This document shows, in pieces, positions 5,897 to 12,856 of a stretch of 12,874 bases of DNA. The position numbers and the translations under genes are program-made. Source of the stretch: MWCM01 sp964558315. Its GTDB lineage: Bacteria; Patescibacteriota; UBA1384; XYA2-FULL-43-10. The notes beneath the pieces were generated by a model. That model saw only the letters and a list, made by a program, of their open reading frames with translations. It searched no databases and was not told where the DNA came from. How positions within the stretch are numbered: position 1 is the first letter of the stretch; every line of letters starts with the position of its first letter. The stretch is taken from the NCBI GenBank assembly GCA_964558315.1, contig CAZLCL010000023.1, positions 1-12,874 of the forward strand, in the 5' to 3' direction.

Positions 5897-8255
5897 CTAG
5901 ACAAGCTTAGATTCGAATCTTTTTTTACGGAAGATTCTTACCTCTTCAACAATAGTAAACAATACTGCAACCGCAATAACAGCTAGCCAATTGGTAAGTA
6001 ACAAAGGCTTGGTGTAAAGGAACCCTTGCAACGGACGCCAATAAACAACTAACAGCAAAATCAGTATTTCTGCCACAATTGATAAAAACAGGTATCGGTT
6101 TTCTCTTAGGATTCGTTTTAAGGTGCTGGCTCCACCGTGTATCGAAACAACATTAACTATCTGGCAAACAACCAAAGTCGCAAATGCGGCTGTAGTAGCT
6201 TGATAATAGATATTCACATCCCCATTAGCCGTTTTATTTATTAACCAAAAATTTAATACGGCTCCGCCTCCCATAATTATGCCGACATACAATAATCTGT
6301 ATAATACTTCTTTACTCAACAAATTTTCTTTTTTGCGATCAACTTTCTGTTTAGTTAATTTTTCTNNNNNNNNNNNNNNNNNNNNNNNNNNNNNNNNNNN
6401 NNNNNNNNNNNNNNNNNNNNNNNNNNNNNNNNNNNNNNNNNNNNNNNNNNNNNNNNNNNNNNNNNTCACCGACAATTCGAAGTTTCTGCTTAGGATCGGT
6501 TTGATAAAACACACAGGGATATTGAAGATTTTCCCGTAATTCCAACTCGTTCATCTGATATAGCTCCTCTCCCGATATCAAACGAAGTTTATTTGGGCCT
6601 GAAAGATTTATTTGCTCAGCGGTTGCTAAAGCAGTAACTTTGTAATCTCCTGTAATCATAATAATTTTAATACCTGCTTGATGACAATAATCTACTGCTT
6701 CCTTAACCTCGGGTCTAATATCATCTTTTATGCCAATTAAGCCGTCGAACACTAAGTCGTTCTCGAATTTTTTTGAGTTGTTTATCTCTTCATTTTTGAA
6801 CGAATCTATCTCTTTGTGAGCGCAAGCCAATACTCTTGTGCCATTAGCGGCCATCTTATCCACCCTATTTATTACCTCCTCGGCTTGTTGTTGCTTGATT
6901 TTGCATTTTGACAAAATCACCGCCGGATTCCCTTTTGCATATAAATAATAACCGTTTTCATCTTTTACCAAAACCGACATCATCTTTCGCTCGGAATTAA
7001 AAGAAAATTCGTGGATTAGATTGTAGTTTTTTTCATACTCTTTAATCTCTATCTTCTTTTTGATCAAAGCCTCCACTATGGCTATCTCGTTTGGATTGCC
7101 AATTAGGCCTTTTTCTGTAACATTTACATTGTGACATGTAGCCCAATTTACTAATAAAGAACGATAACCATATATATCAAATTTCGATAACAATATCTCC
7201 TCCTCAGAATTTTGTGGCCAGACACTTACCATGCTCATTTTGCCATCGGTTAAAGTGCCAGTTTTGTCAGTGCAGATTATTTGAGTATCCCCAAGAGTCT
7301 CTACGCTAGCAAGCTTTTTGACAACCGCATTCTTTTTTGCCAATCTGGAAGCTCCAAGCGACAAAGCCACAGATACTGTGGCCGGCAAACCCTCTGGAAC
7401 AAGCGAAGCCGCTAAAGCCAAACCAAATAAAAAAACTTCGCGGAAAAAGTCTGGAGTAATGACTCGGTTTTCGACAACACGATTTCTAATTAACTGATAT
7501 AAAACCATTAGCACCATAACCGAAATTGCGATTATAGAAATCAGACGGCCAACTTCATGTAGCTTTTTTTGTAGCGGACTAAGATCATCCTGTGTATTCT
7601 TAGCTTCCAGAGCGATTTTTCCAAACTCGCTGTTGATCCCAGTGGCAGTCACAACAGCCTTCGCTTCTCCCTCTATCACAACTGTGCCCATAAAAACTTT
7701 GGATGATTTTGCATGGCGCTGGTCATATATGGAATGCTTTTTCTGAGGATTGCTCTCACCCGTTAAGGCAGATTCATTTACCTTTAACGAATAATCCTCA
7801 ATTATTCGTGCGTCCGCTGGTATGGCGTCACCCGCTTCTAGCACTATAATGTCCCCGGTCACAATTTCTTGAGCAAGAATCTCCTTTTCTACTCCGTCTC
7901 TAATTACACGAGCAGAGGGGGGCAACATGTTTTTTAATGCTTCCAAAGTGCGTTCTGTATTATACTGTTGCCAAAATCCGATGCTAGCGTTTATCAATAC
8001 TACCGCCAACATTACTATTGTTGTTCTAACATCGCCAAGAAATAATGATAAAAATCCAGCAATCAATAAAATTATCACAAGTAGATCGGAAAATTGAGAA
8101 AATATATTCCTTAGCAGTAATAAACGATTTTTGCTGGGTAGAGAATTGGAACCATATTTGCTTAATCTCTTTTTAGCCTCATCATGACTTAAACCTTGAC
8201 CACCGGTTTTATACTTAACAAATAACTCTTCGATATCAGACTGATAAGCGGGCAA
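5897..8255 (-). CDS. Cation-transporting P-type ATPase (type II, Ca2+-like), interrupted by scaffold gap
   Basis: Membrane pump coupling ATP hydrolysis to cation transport. The visible N-part is 596 codons: cation-ATPase N-domain, two TM segments (51-100), actuator motif TGES (165-168), TM4 motif PEGLP (287-291) as in SERCA/PMR1-type pumps, phosphorylation motif DKTGT with Asp 330, the nucleotide-site segment KGNPA (usually KGAPE), TGD and TDPKQK. The C-part (5897-6365, 155 residues) has TM7-10. The GDGVNDAP hinge and TM5-6, which carry ion-binding residues, fall in the N gap, so ion choice cannot be judged. The two parts are in different frames only because the 100-N filler is not the true length; this is one gene. 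The start is TTG with a full AAGGAGG ribosome site (8267-8261), 5 nt upstream. It is probably co-transcribed with the small ORF 31 bp upstream. Confidence 0.92.
5909..5927 (+). terminator. Possible terminator of the ABC/TPR operon
   Basis: Palindrome AGATTCGAATCT (5909-5920) followed by seven T on the plus strand. The stem is short, with little loop room, and it lies inside the last codons of the convergent P-type ATPase gene, so this is only a possibility. Confidence 0.35.
6366..6465. other. Scaffold gap (100 N) inside the P-type ATPase gene
   Basis: Exactly 100 N. The frames on its two sides agree only if the true gap is a multiple of 3. By comparison with known SERCA-like pumps about 125 codons (roughly 375 nt) should be missing, so the filler is too short. 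Confidence 0.97.
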
Positions 8256-8268
8256 ATTATCCTCCTTG
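8256..8268 (-). promoter_or_regulatory. Strong ribosome binding site fixing a TTG start
   Basis: AAGGAGG (8267-8261) followed by 5 nt and TTG (8255-8253). There is no in-frame ATG close by, and translation from this TTG gives the expected cation-ATPase N-terminus, so TTG is the start. Confidence 0.85.
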
Positions 8269-8286
8269 AATACTTAAAAAATGATA

Positions 8287-8445
8287 TTATCTACCACAAC
8301 TGTTGTTTTTTTTCCTTTTAAGACGGATTATTTCGAACACACTTCTTCCAGATACGAGCATTTTTTTCTTCCTCTTTTTTTCCTCTTCTCCCATCAACTT
8401 ATCTTCTGTCTGTTCAATTTTTTCACTAATTTCATTAATATCCAT
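8287..8445 (-). CDS. Small highly charged protein, 52 residues, unknown
   Basis: Reads MDINEISEKIEQTEDKLMGE..., then a Glu/Lys/Arg run (EEEKKRKKK), then MLVSGRSVFEIIRLKRKKNNSCGR and a stop. The first half looks like an amphipathic, possibly coiled helix; the second half is strongly basic, suggesting nucleic-acid or ribosome contact (inference). It lies 28 bp after the Cmk-like stop and 31 bp before the P-type ATPase start on the same strand, filling the space as an operon gene would. An extended -10 box, TGATATAAT, ends exactly 6 nt before the ATG, which would make the mRNA leaderless; no Shine-Dalgarno site is present. I recognise no family. It could be a chance ORF, but the promoter placement and Lys/Glu-rich composition favour a real gene. 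Confidence 0.5.
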   Translation of the reverse strand: MDINEISEKIEQTEDKLMGEEEKKRKKKMLVSGRSVFEIIRLKRKKNNSCGR

Positions 8446-8451
8446 AATATG

Positions 8452-8460
8452 ATTATATCA
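8452..8460 (-). promoter_or_regulatory. Extended -10 promoter of the small ORF
   Basis: TGATATAAT (TG-N-TATAAT, perfect -10) on the minus strand, 6 nt before the ATG at 8445. Transcription would start on or beside the A of the start codon. No good -35 hexamer is at 17-18 bp, as is usual for extended -10 promoters. Confidence 0.55.
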
Positions 8461-8473
8461 AACATTATTCATT

Positions 8474-9178
8474 TTATTGATCAATTTTCTGTTTTAAGCG
8501 GCGTTTTGCCCGAATTATCGAATCGGCACGCAACTCAATGCGCAGATCGCAAGGCAAAAAATCCAATGTATAATCCCTGCCTTCGATAAGTATGGTTAGA
8601 TCTTCGCTCAAACTGATCTTTTGAATTTCGTCCGCTATAAAATTTATTACCAGTTCTTGCGTCATAGAAGCTGTCCTCGGCACCATAGAAACAAGAGTGG
8701 GATTAGACAATTGAACAAATAACCCTTCAGTGATATTATCTTCTCCATCGAACAAATACAAAGATTTATTAATAATTTTGTAATTTACTTTAGATAAATT
8801 GTTAATATGATCTTTTTTTTCCTTTATAAATTCCAGATAACACAAATATCGAAATATCTCGCCAAACGAAAAACTTACTGCCGATAACCTCTCTTTTAAT
8901 TCCAAAGTTGTAGAGCTTTTTCCAACTCCGCTAAGCCCCTCGATGGCAATTATTTTATCGTCTTTTTTGAGCTTATCAAAGATAATATCTACTACATTTT
9001 TTACCCCAAAAATCTCACCGGTATCAATAACGATTTTTCTTTTGGGAGAAATTGTTTTTAAGCCTTTTTTAATCAATTCTTGCTTGTTTTTAATGCTAAT
9101 TTTGGCATCAGCCGTGTCTCTATCAACTAATTGCTTGTGAACATCCTCTAAAATTGTCTCGTTTTTATCTTTAGACAT
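8474..9178 (-). CDS. Cytidylate-kinase-like P-loop NMP kinase with short C-terminus
   Basis: 234 residues. The P-loop GLSGVGKSST (81-90) is followed by FGEIFRYL (105-112), which matches the SGAIYR segment of Cmk, then VPRTASMTQELV (166-177) and IEGRDYTLDFLPCDLRIELRA (198-218), which matches the GRDxGTVVxPDAxxKIFLxA block of Cmk. It ends soon after RAKRRLKQ. Ordinary Cmk continues about 60 residues with the RDxxDxxR lid and CMP-contacting Arg/Asp residues; these are missing here, and I found no continuation in other frames before the next gene. An N-terminal extension of about 70 residues of unknown role precedes the P-loop. It may be a truncated relic or a divergent kinase with another substrate. 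The ATG at 9178 follows a TGCTATAAT promoter with a roughly 25-nt leader and only a weak ribosome site. Confidence 0.75.
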   Translation of the reverse strand: MSKDKNETILEDVHKQLVDRDTADAKISIKNKQELIKKGLKTISPKRKIVIDTGEIFGVKNVVDIIFDKLKKDDKIIAIEGLSGVGKSSTTLELKERLSAVSFSFGEIFRYLCYLEFIKEKKDHINNLSKVNYKIINKSLYLFDGEDNITEGLFVQLSNPTLVSMVPRTASMTQELVINFIADEIQKISLSEDLTILIEGRDYTLDFLPCDLRIELRADSIIRAKRRLKQKIDQ

Positions 9179-9209
9179 TTGCTAATCCCAGATTAATTAC
9201 TCTTTATGG

Positions 9210-9218
9210 ATTATAGCA
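9210..9218 (-). promoter_or_regulatory. Extended -10 promoter of the Cmk-like gene
   Basis: TGCTATAAT on the minus strand (TG-N-TATAAT, perfect -10), directly after the tRNA terminator tail. The predicted +1 is near 9203, giving a leader of about 25 nt. No clear -35. Confidence 0.55.
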
Positions 9219-9229
9219 ACTTTTTACCA

Positions 9230-9256
9230 AAATAAAAAAATACGGTTTTCCGTATT
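9230..9256 (-). terminator. Rho-independent terminator after tRNA-Leu
   Basis: On the minus strand AATACGG-AAAA-CCGTATT (9256-9239) is followed by TTTTTATTTT. A 7-bp perfect stem, a tetraloop and a T run form a clear intrinsic terminator. It lies 37 nt downstream of the tRNA CCA end. Confidence 0.85.
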
Positions 9257-9292
9257 CCATAATTTTTTATTTATTACTCTGTGCGCAGTTAC

Positions 9293-9379
9293 TGGTGCCC
9301 GGGGTCGGACTCGAACCGACACACTTTTTACGGCACATGCTCCTAAGGCATGCGTGTCTACCAATTTCACCACCCGGGC
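9293..9379 (-). tRNA. tRNA-Leu (anticodon UAG)
   Basis: 87 nt including an encoded CCA. Acceptor GCCCGGG pairs with CCCGGGC before CCA. The D-arm holds GGTGAAATTGGTAGACAC, the leucine-type pattern. Anticodon stem CATGC/GCATG closes loop CTTAGGA, giving anticodon TAG at 9345-9343 for CUN leucine codons. A long variable arm typical of class II tRNAs (TGCCGTAAAAAGTGT region) and the T-arm GTCGG-TTCGAGT-CCGAC follow. It stands alone between comEA-like and the Cmk-like gene and has its own terminator. Confidence 0.97.
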
Positions 9380-9543
9380 ATTAAATATTTTAGTTGTCCT
9401 CTGGTTTTCGATATTGAATTTATTATTTGCTATGGGCTTCATTCCCATGTTCGCAAACAAAGACAAGTGTATCATATTGCAGTCACGATGTCACGGTTTC
9501 GATAGCTAAATGTTTAATGACTGCCAGTTTGTTAGATTAGATG
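9380..9543 (-). other. Intergenic stretch upstream of tRNA-Leu
   Basis: No gene seen. It should hold the tRNA promoter. One candidate is TAAAAT ending 7 nt before the tRNA 5' end, without a convincing -35; TATGAT near 9460 is another. A 5-bp ATGGG/CCCAT hairpin is near 9430. No clear terminator for the comEA-like gene. Confidence 0.35.
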
Positions 9544-10077
9544 TTAAACAGATATTAATTCTTTAATCTTTTCAAAAGTTTTTTCGCCGATACCCTTAAC
9601 ATTCTTAATCTCTTCAATCGTTTTAAAACCTCCACTATTTTGACGATATTCAATAATTCTGCCAGCATAAGCCGAACCGATCCCAGGCAATGTGTCTAAC
9701 TGTGCCGCGCTGGCTGTATTGAGATTAATTTTTCCGTTCGGAACAGTCGCTGTTGCGGCGCTCGAAGTCGAAGTGCCAGCCACTGTACCGGAATCAATTG
9801 CTTCATTATCCGACTGTTTCGATGCCAAACTATTCGATTCGTTAATTTTTGATTCCAGCCCTGCAATTCGTGACTCTTGATTTTGAAGCTTCAATTCCAG
9901 CTCTCCGATTTTTTCCCCGTTATTCATTATTCCTGATTCGTTATTCATTTTTGGCTCACGCCACAACAAATACCCTCCGCTAAAAATTACCAGCAATAGT
10001 AAAACAAAGCCTATCCACCAGCGATATTGCTCAATAATATCATCAAGATTAAATTTGCTCCCCTTTGTTTTCTCCAC
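9544..10077 (-). CDS. comEA: ComEA-like helix-hairpin-helix DNA-binding protein, membrane-anchored
   Basis: 177 residues. A short cytosolic N-terminus, one TM segment (20-39, WWIGFVLLLLVIFSGGYLLW), a charged helix likely forming a coiled coil (55-83), a Ser/Thr/Ala-rich linker (84-114), and a C-terminal helix-hairpin-helix pair with INLNTASAAQLDTLPGIG (117-134) and IKNVKGIG (157-164). This is the standard ComEA layout, in which the outer domain binds double-stranded DNA during uptake. No comEC is in the window, so competence is only an inference. The start is GTG, the only in-frame start after an upstream stop, and overlaps the previous gene by 29 bp. Residues 44-54 (MNNESGIMNNG) look repeat-derived. 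Confidence 0.88.
   Translation of the reverse strand: MEKTKGSKFNLDDIIEQYRWWIGFVLLLLVIFSGGYLLWREPKMNNESGIMNNGEKIGELELKLQNQESRIAGLESKINESNSLASKQSDNEAIDSGTVAGTSTSSAATATVPNGKINLNTASAAQLDTLPGIGSAYAGRIIEYRQNSGGFKTIEEIKNVKGIGEKTFEKIKELISV
9916..9948 (-). repeat. Repeat-derived insert in the comEA-like gene
   Basis: Two copies of ATGAATAAC separated by GAATCAGGAATA, encoding MNNESGIMNNG just after the membrane segment. A short tandem element inserted in frame. Confidence 0.5.
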
Positions 10078-10393
10078 CTTGCTTCTTGGCCTTCACTAAA
10101 TAATCAATAATTTTTATCACATCCTTGTCCCTATAGATTCTGAGCAGATCTCTTCTTATTTTATTTCCCTCTGAACGCACCTTATATACTTTGTATACAG
10201 CGCCGCCATAATTATAATCGCTTGAAGAGACACTAACTTCAAGTTTATCTGACTCATCAATATAAAAATTTTTATAAAATTCCGATTTAGATAAACCACT
10301 TGCATACAATATTGCCTCAAATATCCCCTCATCGTTGACTACTTCTTCACGTATGGTTTGACCAAAATATGAATCTGGAACTTCCATATTCAT
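10049..10393 (-). CDS. Hypothetical protein, 114 residues
   Basis: No family recognised. It begins MNMEVPDSYFGQTIREEVVN, has no signal peptide or TM segment, and is mixed alpha/beta by eye: a helical part (DEGIFEAILYASGLSKSEFYKNF), a possible beta region with alternating residues (KLEVSVSSSDYNYGGAVYKVYKV), and a C-terminal helix (DKDVIKIIDYLVKAKKQ). Likely cytosolic. It starts 9 bp after the recG stop with AAAGG as a ribosome site overlapping that stop, and overlaps the comEA-like start by 29 bp. It is therefore translated in the recG operon and may serve DNA transactions (inference from position only). A second ATG two codons in is an alternative start. Confidence 0.75.
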   Translation of the reverse strand: MNMEVPDSYFGQTIREEVVNDEGIFEAILYASGLSKSEFYKNFYIDESDKLEVSVSSSDYNYGGAVYKVYKVRSEGNKIRRDLLRIYRDKDVIKIIDYLVKAKKQGGENKGEQI

Positions 10394-10402
10394 TTTTTAC
10401 CT

Positions 10403-12856
10403 TTACTCTAAATGTTTATTAGTTACAAAATTATCTAATCTCTCCTTTAATTTAATATTATGGTGAAGTTCGGGATCTTTGTCAACGATTCTATCCGCCG
10501 CTTTTAACGCATCAGAAACAATATCAATATCGCTTAGATCAGCAAACTTTAAATCTATAAAACCCGACTGCTCTAAACCAAACATATCGCCACCACCCCT
10601 GTGTTTTAAATCGCTTTCTGCTAATTTAAAGCCATCGTTTATCTCTTCCATTAGTTTAAGCCTAGACAAAGCTTTTGCTGATAATGATGAAGAGAACAAA
10701 AAGCAAAATGATTGGTGTTCACCCCTACCTACCCTTCCTCGAAATTGATGTAGCTGGGCTAAGCCAAACCTCTCCGCAGATTCTATCATCATAATGCTGG
10801 CATTCGGTATATCCACTCCTACCTCGACCACCGATGTGCTTACCAAAATATCTAATCTGCCAGAGCAGAATTCAGCCATCACCGCTTCTTTTTCTTTAGC
10901 TTTCATCTTGCCATGTAACATGCCAATTCGTAGATCTGGGAATATCTCTGTTGATAGTTTTTGATATTCGTTGACGACGGTTTTGCGGTCTATCTCAAAT
11001 AATTCAAAGTTTTCATTTTGGGTTTTTGGTTTAAAATTTTGGCTTTCCTCTATAAGAGGAACTACCACAAACACCTGCCTGCCCGCCCTAACATGCGCCT
11101 TAATAAAATCGTAGGCTTTTGGGCGGTTTATCTCATCAACTACTCTGGTCTTAATCGGTTTGCGATTTTTGGGCTTCTCACTAATTACGCTTACATCCAG
11201 CTCTCCGAATACTATTAACTGCAATGATCTAGGGATAGGAGTGGCAGTCATAGAAAGAAAGTGAGGGGAAATTTTTAAATTGTTAATATTTTTAAATTGT
11301 TCATTTACCAAAGAAGGCAAGCTTAGAGATTCTTTTTTATTTAATGTATCCTCTCCATTATTTTGATTTTTTATTTTGGAACTTTGAATTTGTCTAAGCG
11401 CCTGGCGTTGGTTGACTCCAAACCTGTGCTGTTCATCAACGATAACCAAGCCAACTTTATCTACTGGCTCCTTTAAATGCAAAAGAGCGTGCGTTCCAAT
11501 TAGAATATCAGGGATCATCTTGTTAGGTGTTAGCTTACCAGATCGGTTTTCTTTAGTATCAAATAGTGCTCCTGTCCCAATATTTTGATTTTTTAATTTT
11601 GATTTTTGGTTAACTGTTGTTGATGTAACCAAACTCACATTGATATCATAATTGGCAAATAATTTATAAAATGTGTCGAAATGCTGTTTGGCCAAAATTT
11701 CAGTTGGAGCCATAAACATTACCTTATGGCCGGATTTTACTACAGCATAAGTGGCTATAGCCGCCACAATTGTTTTTCCACTGCCCACATCACCATTTAA
11801 CAGCCTGTTCATGGGCGTGATTAAAATTGTGTTCCCATCCGATATTTTTGATCTTTGATTTTTAATATTTGATTTGCTAACATCATCTAAAATATCTTTT
11901 ACCGCTTTTTTCTGATCGCCAGTCATCTCAAAAGGCAACCTTTTGATAAATTTCTCGATTTCCTTATCATCAGTTCCAATCTTGGGTGCACTTTCAGATG
12001 CGATCTCCTCTTTGGCAACTTTGCCCCGAAGTGATATTAAAAAAAGTTCATTAAAAGCCATGCGGCGGCGTGCTTGCGCCAGCTTATCCATATCCGCTGG
12101 TTCGTGTAGGATTCGGATTGCTGAATCTAGGCTCAATAAACCATTTTGTTTGATGATTTCCTGCGGTAGAAAATCATCTATTTTTGATATTTGATCTTTA
12201 ATTTTTGATATTAAACGACTTAAGTAATAAGTCGTCACCCCATCTGTTTCTCTATAGACAGGAACGATCTTAGGCCTATCTGCCCAATCTGGTGACTCCA
12301 TAACGTAATCTTGCCCGAATGGATCGAATTTTACTTTGCCGTTTAAAATGATTTCCCTGCCTGCTTTGAGCATCTTTGATAAGTAAGGCTGATTAAACCA
12401 AACTACTTTTATAGTGCCCGTTCCATCTTCGACCACCGCCTCCGTGACTGTAAAACCCCTGCGCGTTTTCTTATTGGCTATGACTACAATCCTAGCTTTT
12501 ATTGTAAAATTGTTATCTGTCGATCGATCAGGCAGATTATCGTCGCTTGTCATTGCGAGCCATTCGCCTTTGTGCGAAGGCGTGGCGATCTCTCTTTGAT
12601 CGAAATTGCTTTTTTGATTTTGATAATTTGAATTTGGAATTTGTTTAGAAATTAGAAATTCGGATTTAGAAATTGAGATTGCGTCAGCAATCTTACTAAT
12701 ATCGCTATAATCTAAATACTTTCTGGGAAAATAATATATCAGGTCACCAATCGTTTCCACTCCTAATTTAGCCAATTTTTTAGCACTCTTTGGCCCTACC
12801 CCCGGCAAATACTGCACAGGTATGTTAAATTTTTCTCTTTGCGAATTATCGGTCAC
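10403..12856 (-). CDS. recG: ATP-dependent DNA helicase RecG with multiple repeat-derived inserts
   Basis: Remodels stalled replication forks and branched recombination intermediates. 817 residues against about 690 usually. In order: N-terminal helix-hairpin-helix-like PGVGPKSAKKL (18-28), wedge/OB domain with VVEDGTGTIKVVWFNQPYL (141-159), Walker A GDVGSGKT (355-362), APTEILAKQH, DEQHRFG (474-480), TATPIPRSL (537-545), LHGKMKAKEKE, SVVEVGVDIPNA (675-686), QFRGRVGRG (704-712) and the C-terminal RGGGDMFGLEQSG (753-765; RGPGxxxGxxQSG in most RecG). All helicase motifs are intact, so it should be active. The extra length comes from inserts at about 62-107, 217-227, 327-340, 414-445, 490-529 and 606-618, all between conserved motifs. 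Start GTG with AAAGGA (12868-12863) 6 nt upstream. First gene of an operon with the hypothetical and comEA-like genes. Confidence 0.97.
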   Translation of the reverse strand: MTDNSQREKFNIPVQYLPGVGPKSAKKLAKLGVETIGDLIYYFPRKYLDYSDISKIADAISISKSEFLISKQIPNSNYQNQKSNFDQREIATPSHKGEWLAMTSDDNLPDRSTDNNFTIKARIVVIANKKTRRGFTVTEAVVEDGTGTIKVVWFNQPYLSKMLKAGREIILNGKVKFDPFGQDYVMESPDWADRPKIVPVYRETDGVTTYYLSRLISKIKDQISKIDDFLPQEIIKQNGLLSLDSAIRILHEPADMDKLAQARRRMAFNELFLISLRGKVAKEEIASESAPKIGTDDKEIEKFIKRLPFEMTGDQKKAVKDILDDVSKSNIKNQRSKISDGNTILITPMNRLLNGDVGSGKTIVAAIATYAVVKSGHKVMFMAPTEILAKQHFDTFYKLFANYDINVSLVTSTTVNQKSKLKNQNIGTGALFDTKENRSGKLTPNKMIPDILIGTHALLHLKEPVDKVGLVIVDEQHRFGVNQRQALRQIQSSKIKNQNNGEDTLNKKESLSLPSLVNEQFKNINNLKISPHFLSMTATPIPRSLQLIVFGELDVSVISEKPKNRKPIKTRVVDEINRPKAYDFIKAHVRAGRQVFVVVPLIEESQNFKPKTQNENFELFEIDRKTVVNEYQKLSTEIFPDLRIGMLHGKMKAKEKEAVMAEFCSGRLDILVSTSVVEVGVDIPNASIMMIESAERFGLAQLHQFRGRVGRGEHQSFCFLFSSSLSAKALSRLKLMEEINDGFKLAESDLKHRGGGDMFGLEQSGFIDLKFADLSDIDIVSDALKAADRIVDKDPELHHNIKLKERLDNFVTNKHLE
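11003..11041 (-). repeat. Repeat insert F in recG
   Basis: Encodes QNFKPKTQNENFE (about 606-618) after VVVPLIEE. The DNA is TTTTGGGTTTTTGGTTTAAAATTTTGG-like, as in the miaA C-terminal insert. Confidence 0.6.
11270..11389 (-). repeat. Repeat insert E in recG
   Basis: About 40 residues (490-529) between GVNQRQALR and HFLSMTATPIPR, where other RecG proteins have only a few residues. It holds SSKIKNQNN at the start and FKNINNLKI (AATTTTTAAATTGTTAATAT on the plus strand) at the end. Confidence 0.75.
11520..11611 (-). repeat. Repeat insert D in recG
   Basis: Residues about 416-445. The core NQKSKLKNQN (11582-11611) is the typical repeat peptide; the following 20 residues are unconserved. It replaces the usual linker between the LxTG segment and IGTHALL. 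Confidence 0.7.
11837..11878 (-). repeat. Repeat insert C in recG
   Basis: Encodes SKSNIKNQRSKISD (327-340), placed immediately before TPMNRLLNGDVGSGKT (Walker A). Confidence 0.7.
12176..12208 (-). repeat. Repeat insert B in recG
   Basis: TTTTTGATATTTGATCTTTA-type DNA encoding SKIKDQISKID in the wedge domain region. The shortest copy; it may partly be native sequence. Confidence 0.45.
12549..12592. repeat. Palindromic GTCATTGCGAG-type element inserted in recG
   Basis: On the plus strand GTCATTGCGAGCCATT, CGCCTT-TGTGCG-AAGGCG hairpin (12565-12582) extended by GCCA/TGGC arms (12559-12562, 12583-12586), then GATCTC. It is more GC-rich than its surroundings. In the recG frame it encodes REIATPSHKGEWLAMTSDD. 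The GTCATTGCGAG start and GATCTC end match the form of dispersed palindromic elements known from many bacterial genomes, such as Rickettsia palindromic elements, which also sit in frame inside genes. Confidence 0.7.
12596..12673 (-). repeat. Repeat insert A in recG
   Basis: Low-complexity DNA (TTTTTGATTTTGATAATTTG, TTTAGAAATTAGAAATT) encoding residues about 62-87, SKSEFLISK and NSNYQNQKSNFDQ. It adjoins the palindromic element, so two different elements sit side by side in one loop before the OB fold. Confidence 0.75.

Noticed and set aside
5897..6514. Separate membrane protein gene downstream of the P-type ATPase
   Set aside because: It is the C-terminal part (TM7-10) of the same ATPase, thrown out of frame by the 100-N filler.
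8281..8589. 102-residue plus-strand open reading with many Phe residues
   Set aside because: It is the antisense of the Lys-rich small ORF and the 3' end of the Cmk-like gene; there is no ribosome site or family signal.
9224..9475. 83-residue open reading on the minus strand
   Set aside because: It runs straight through the tRNA-Leu gene and its terminator.
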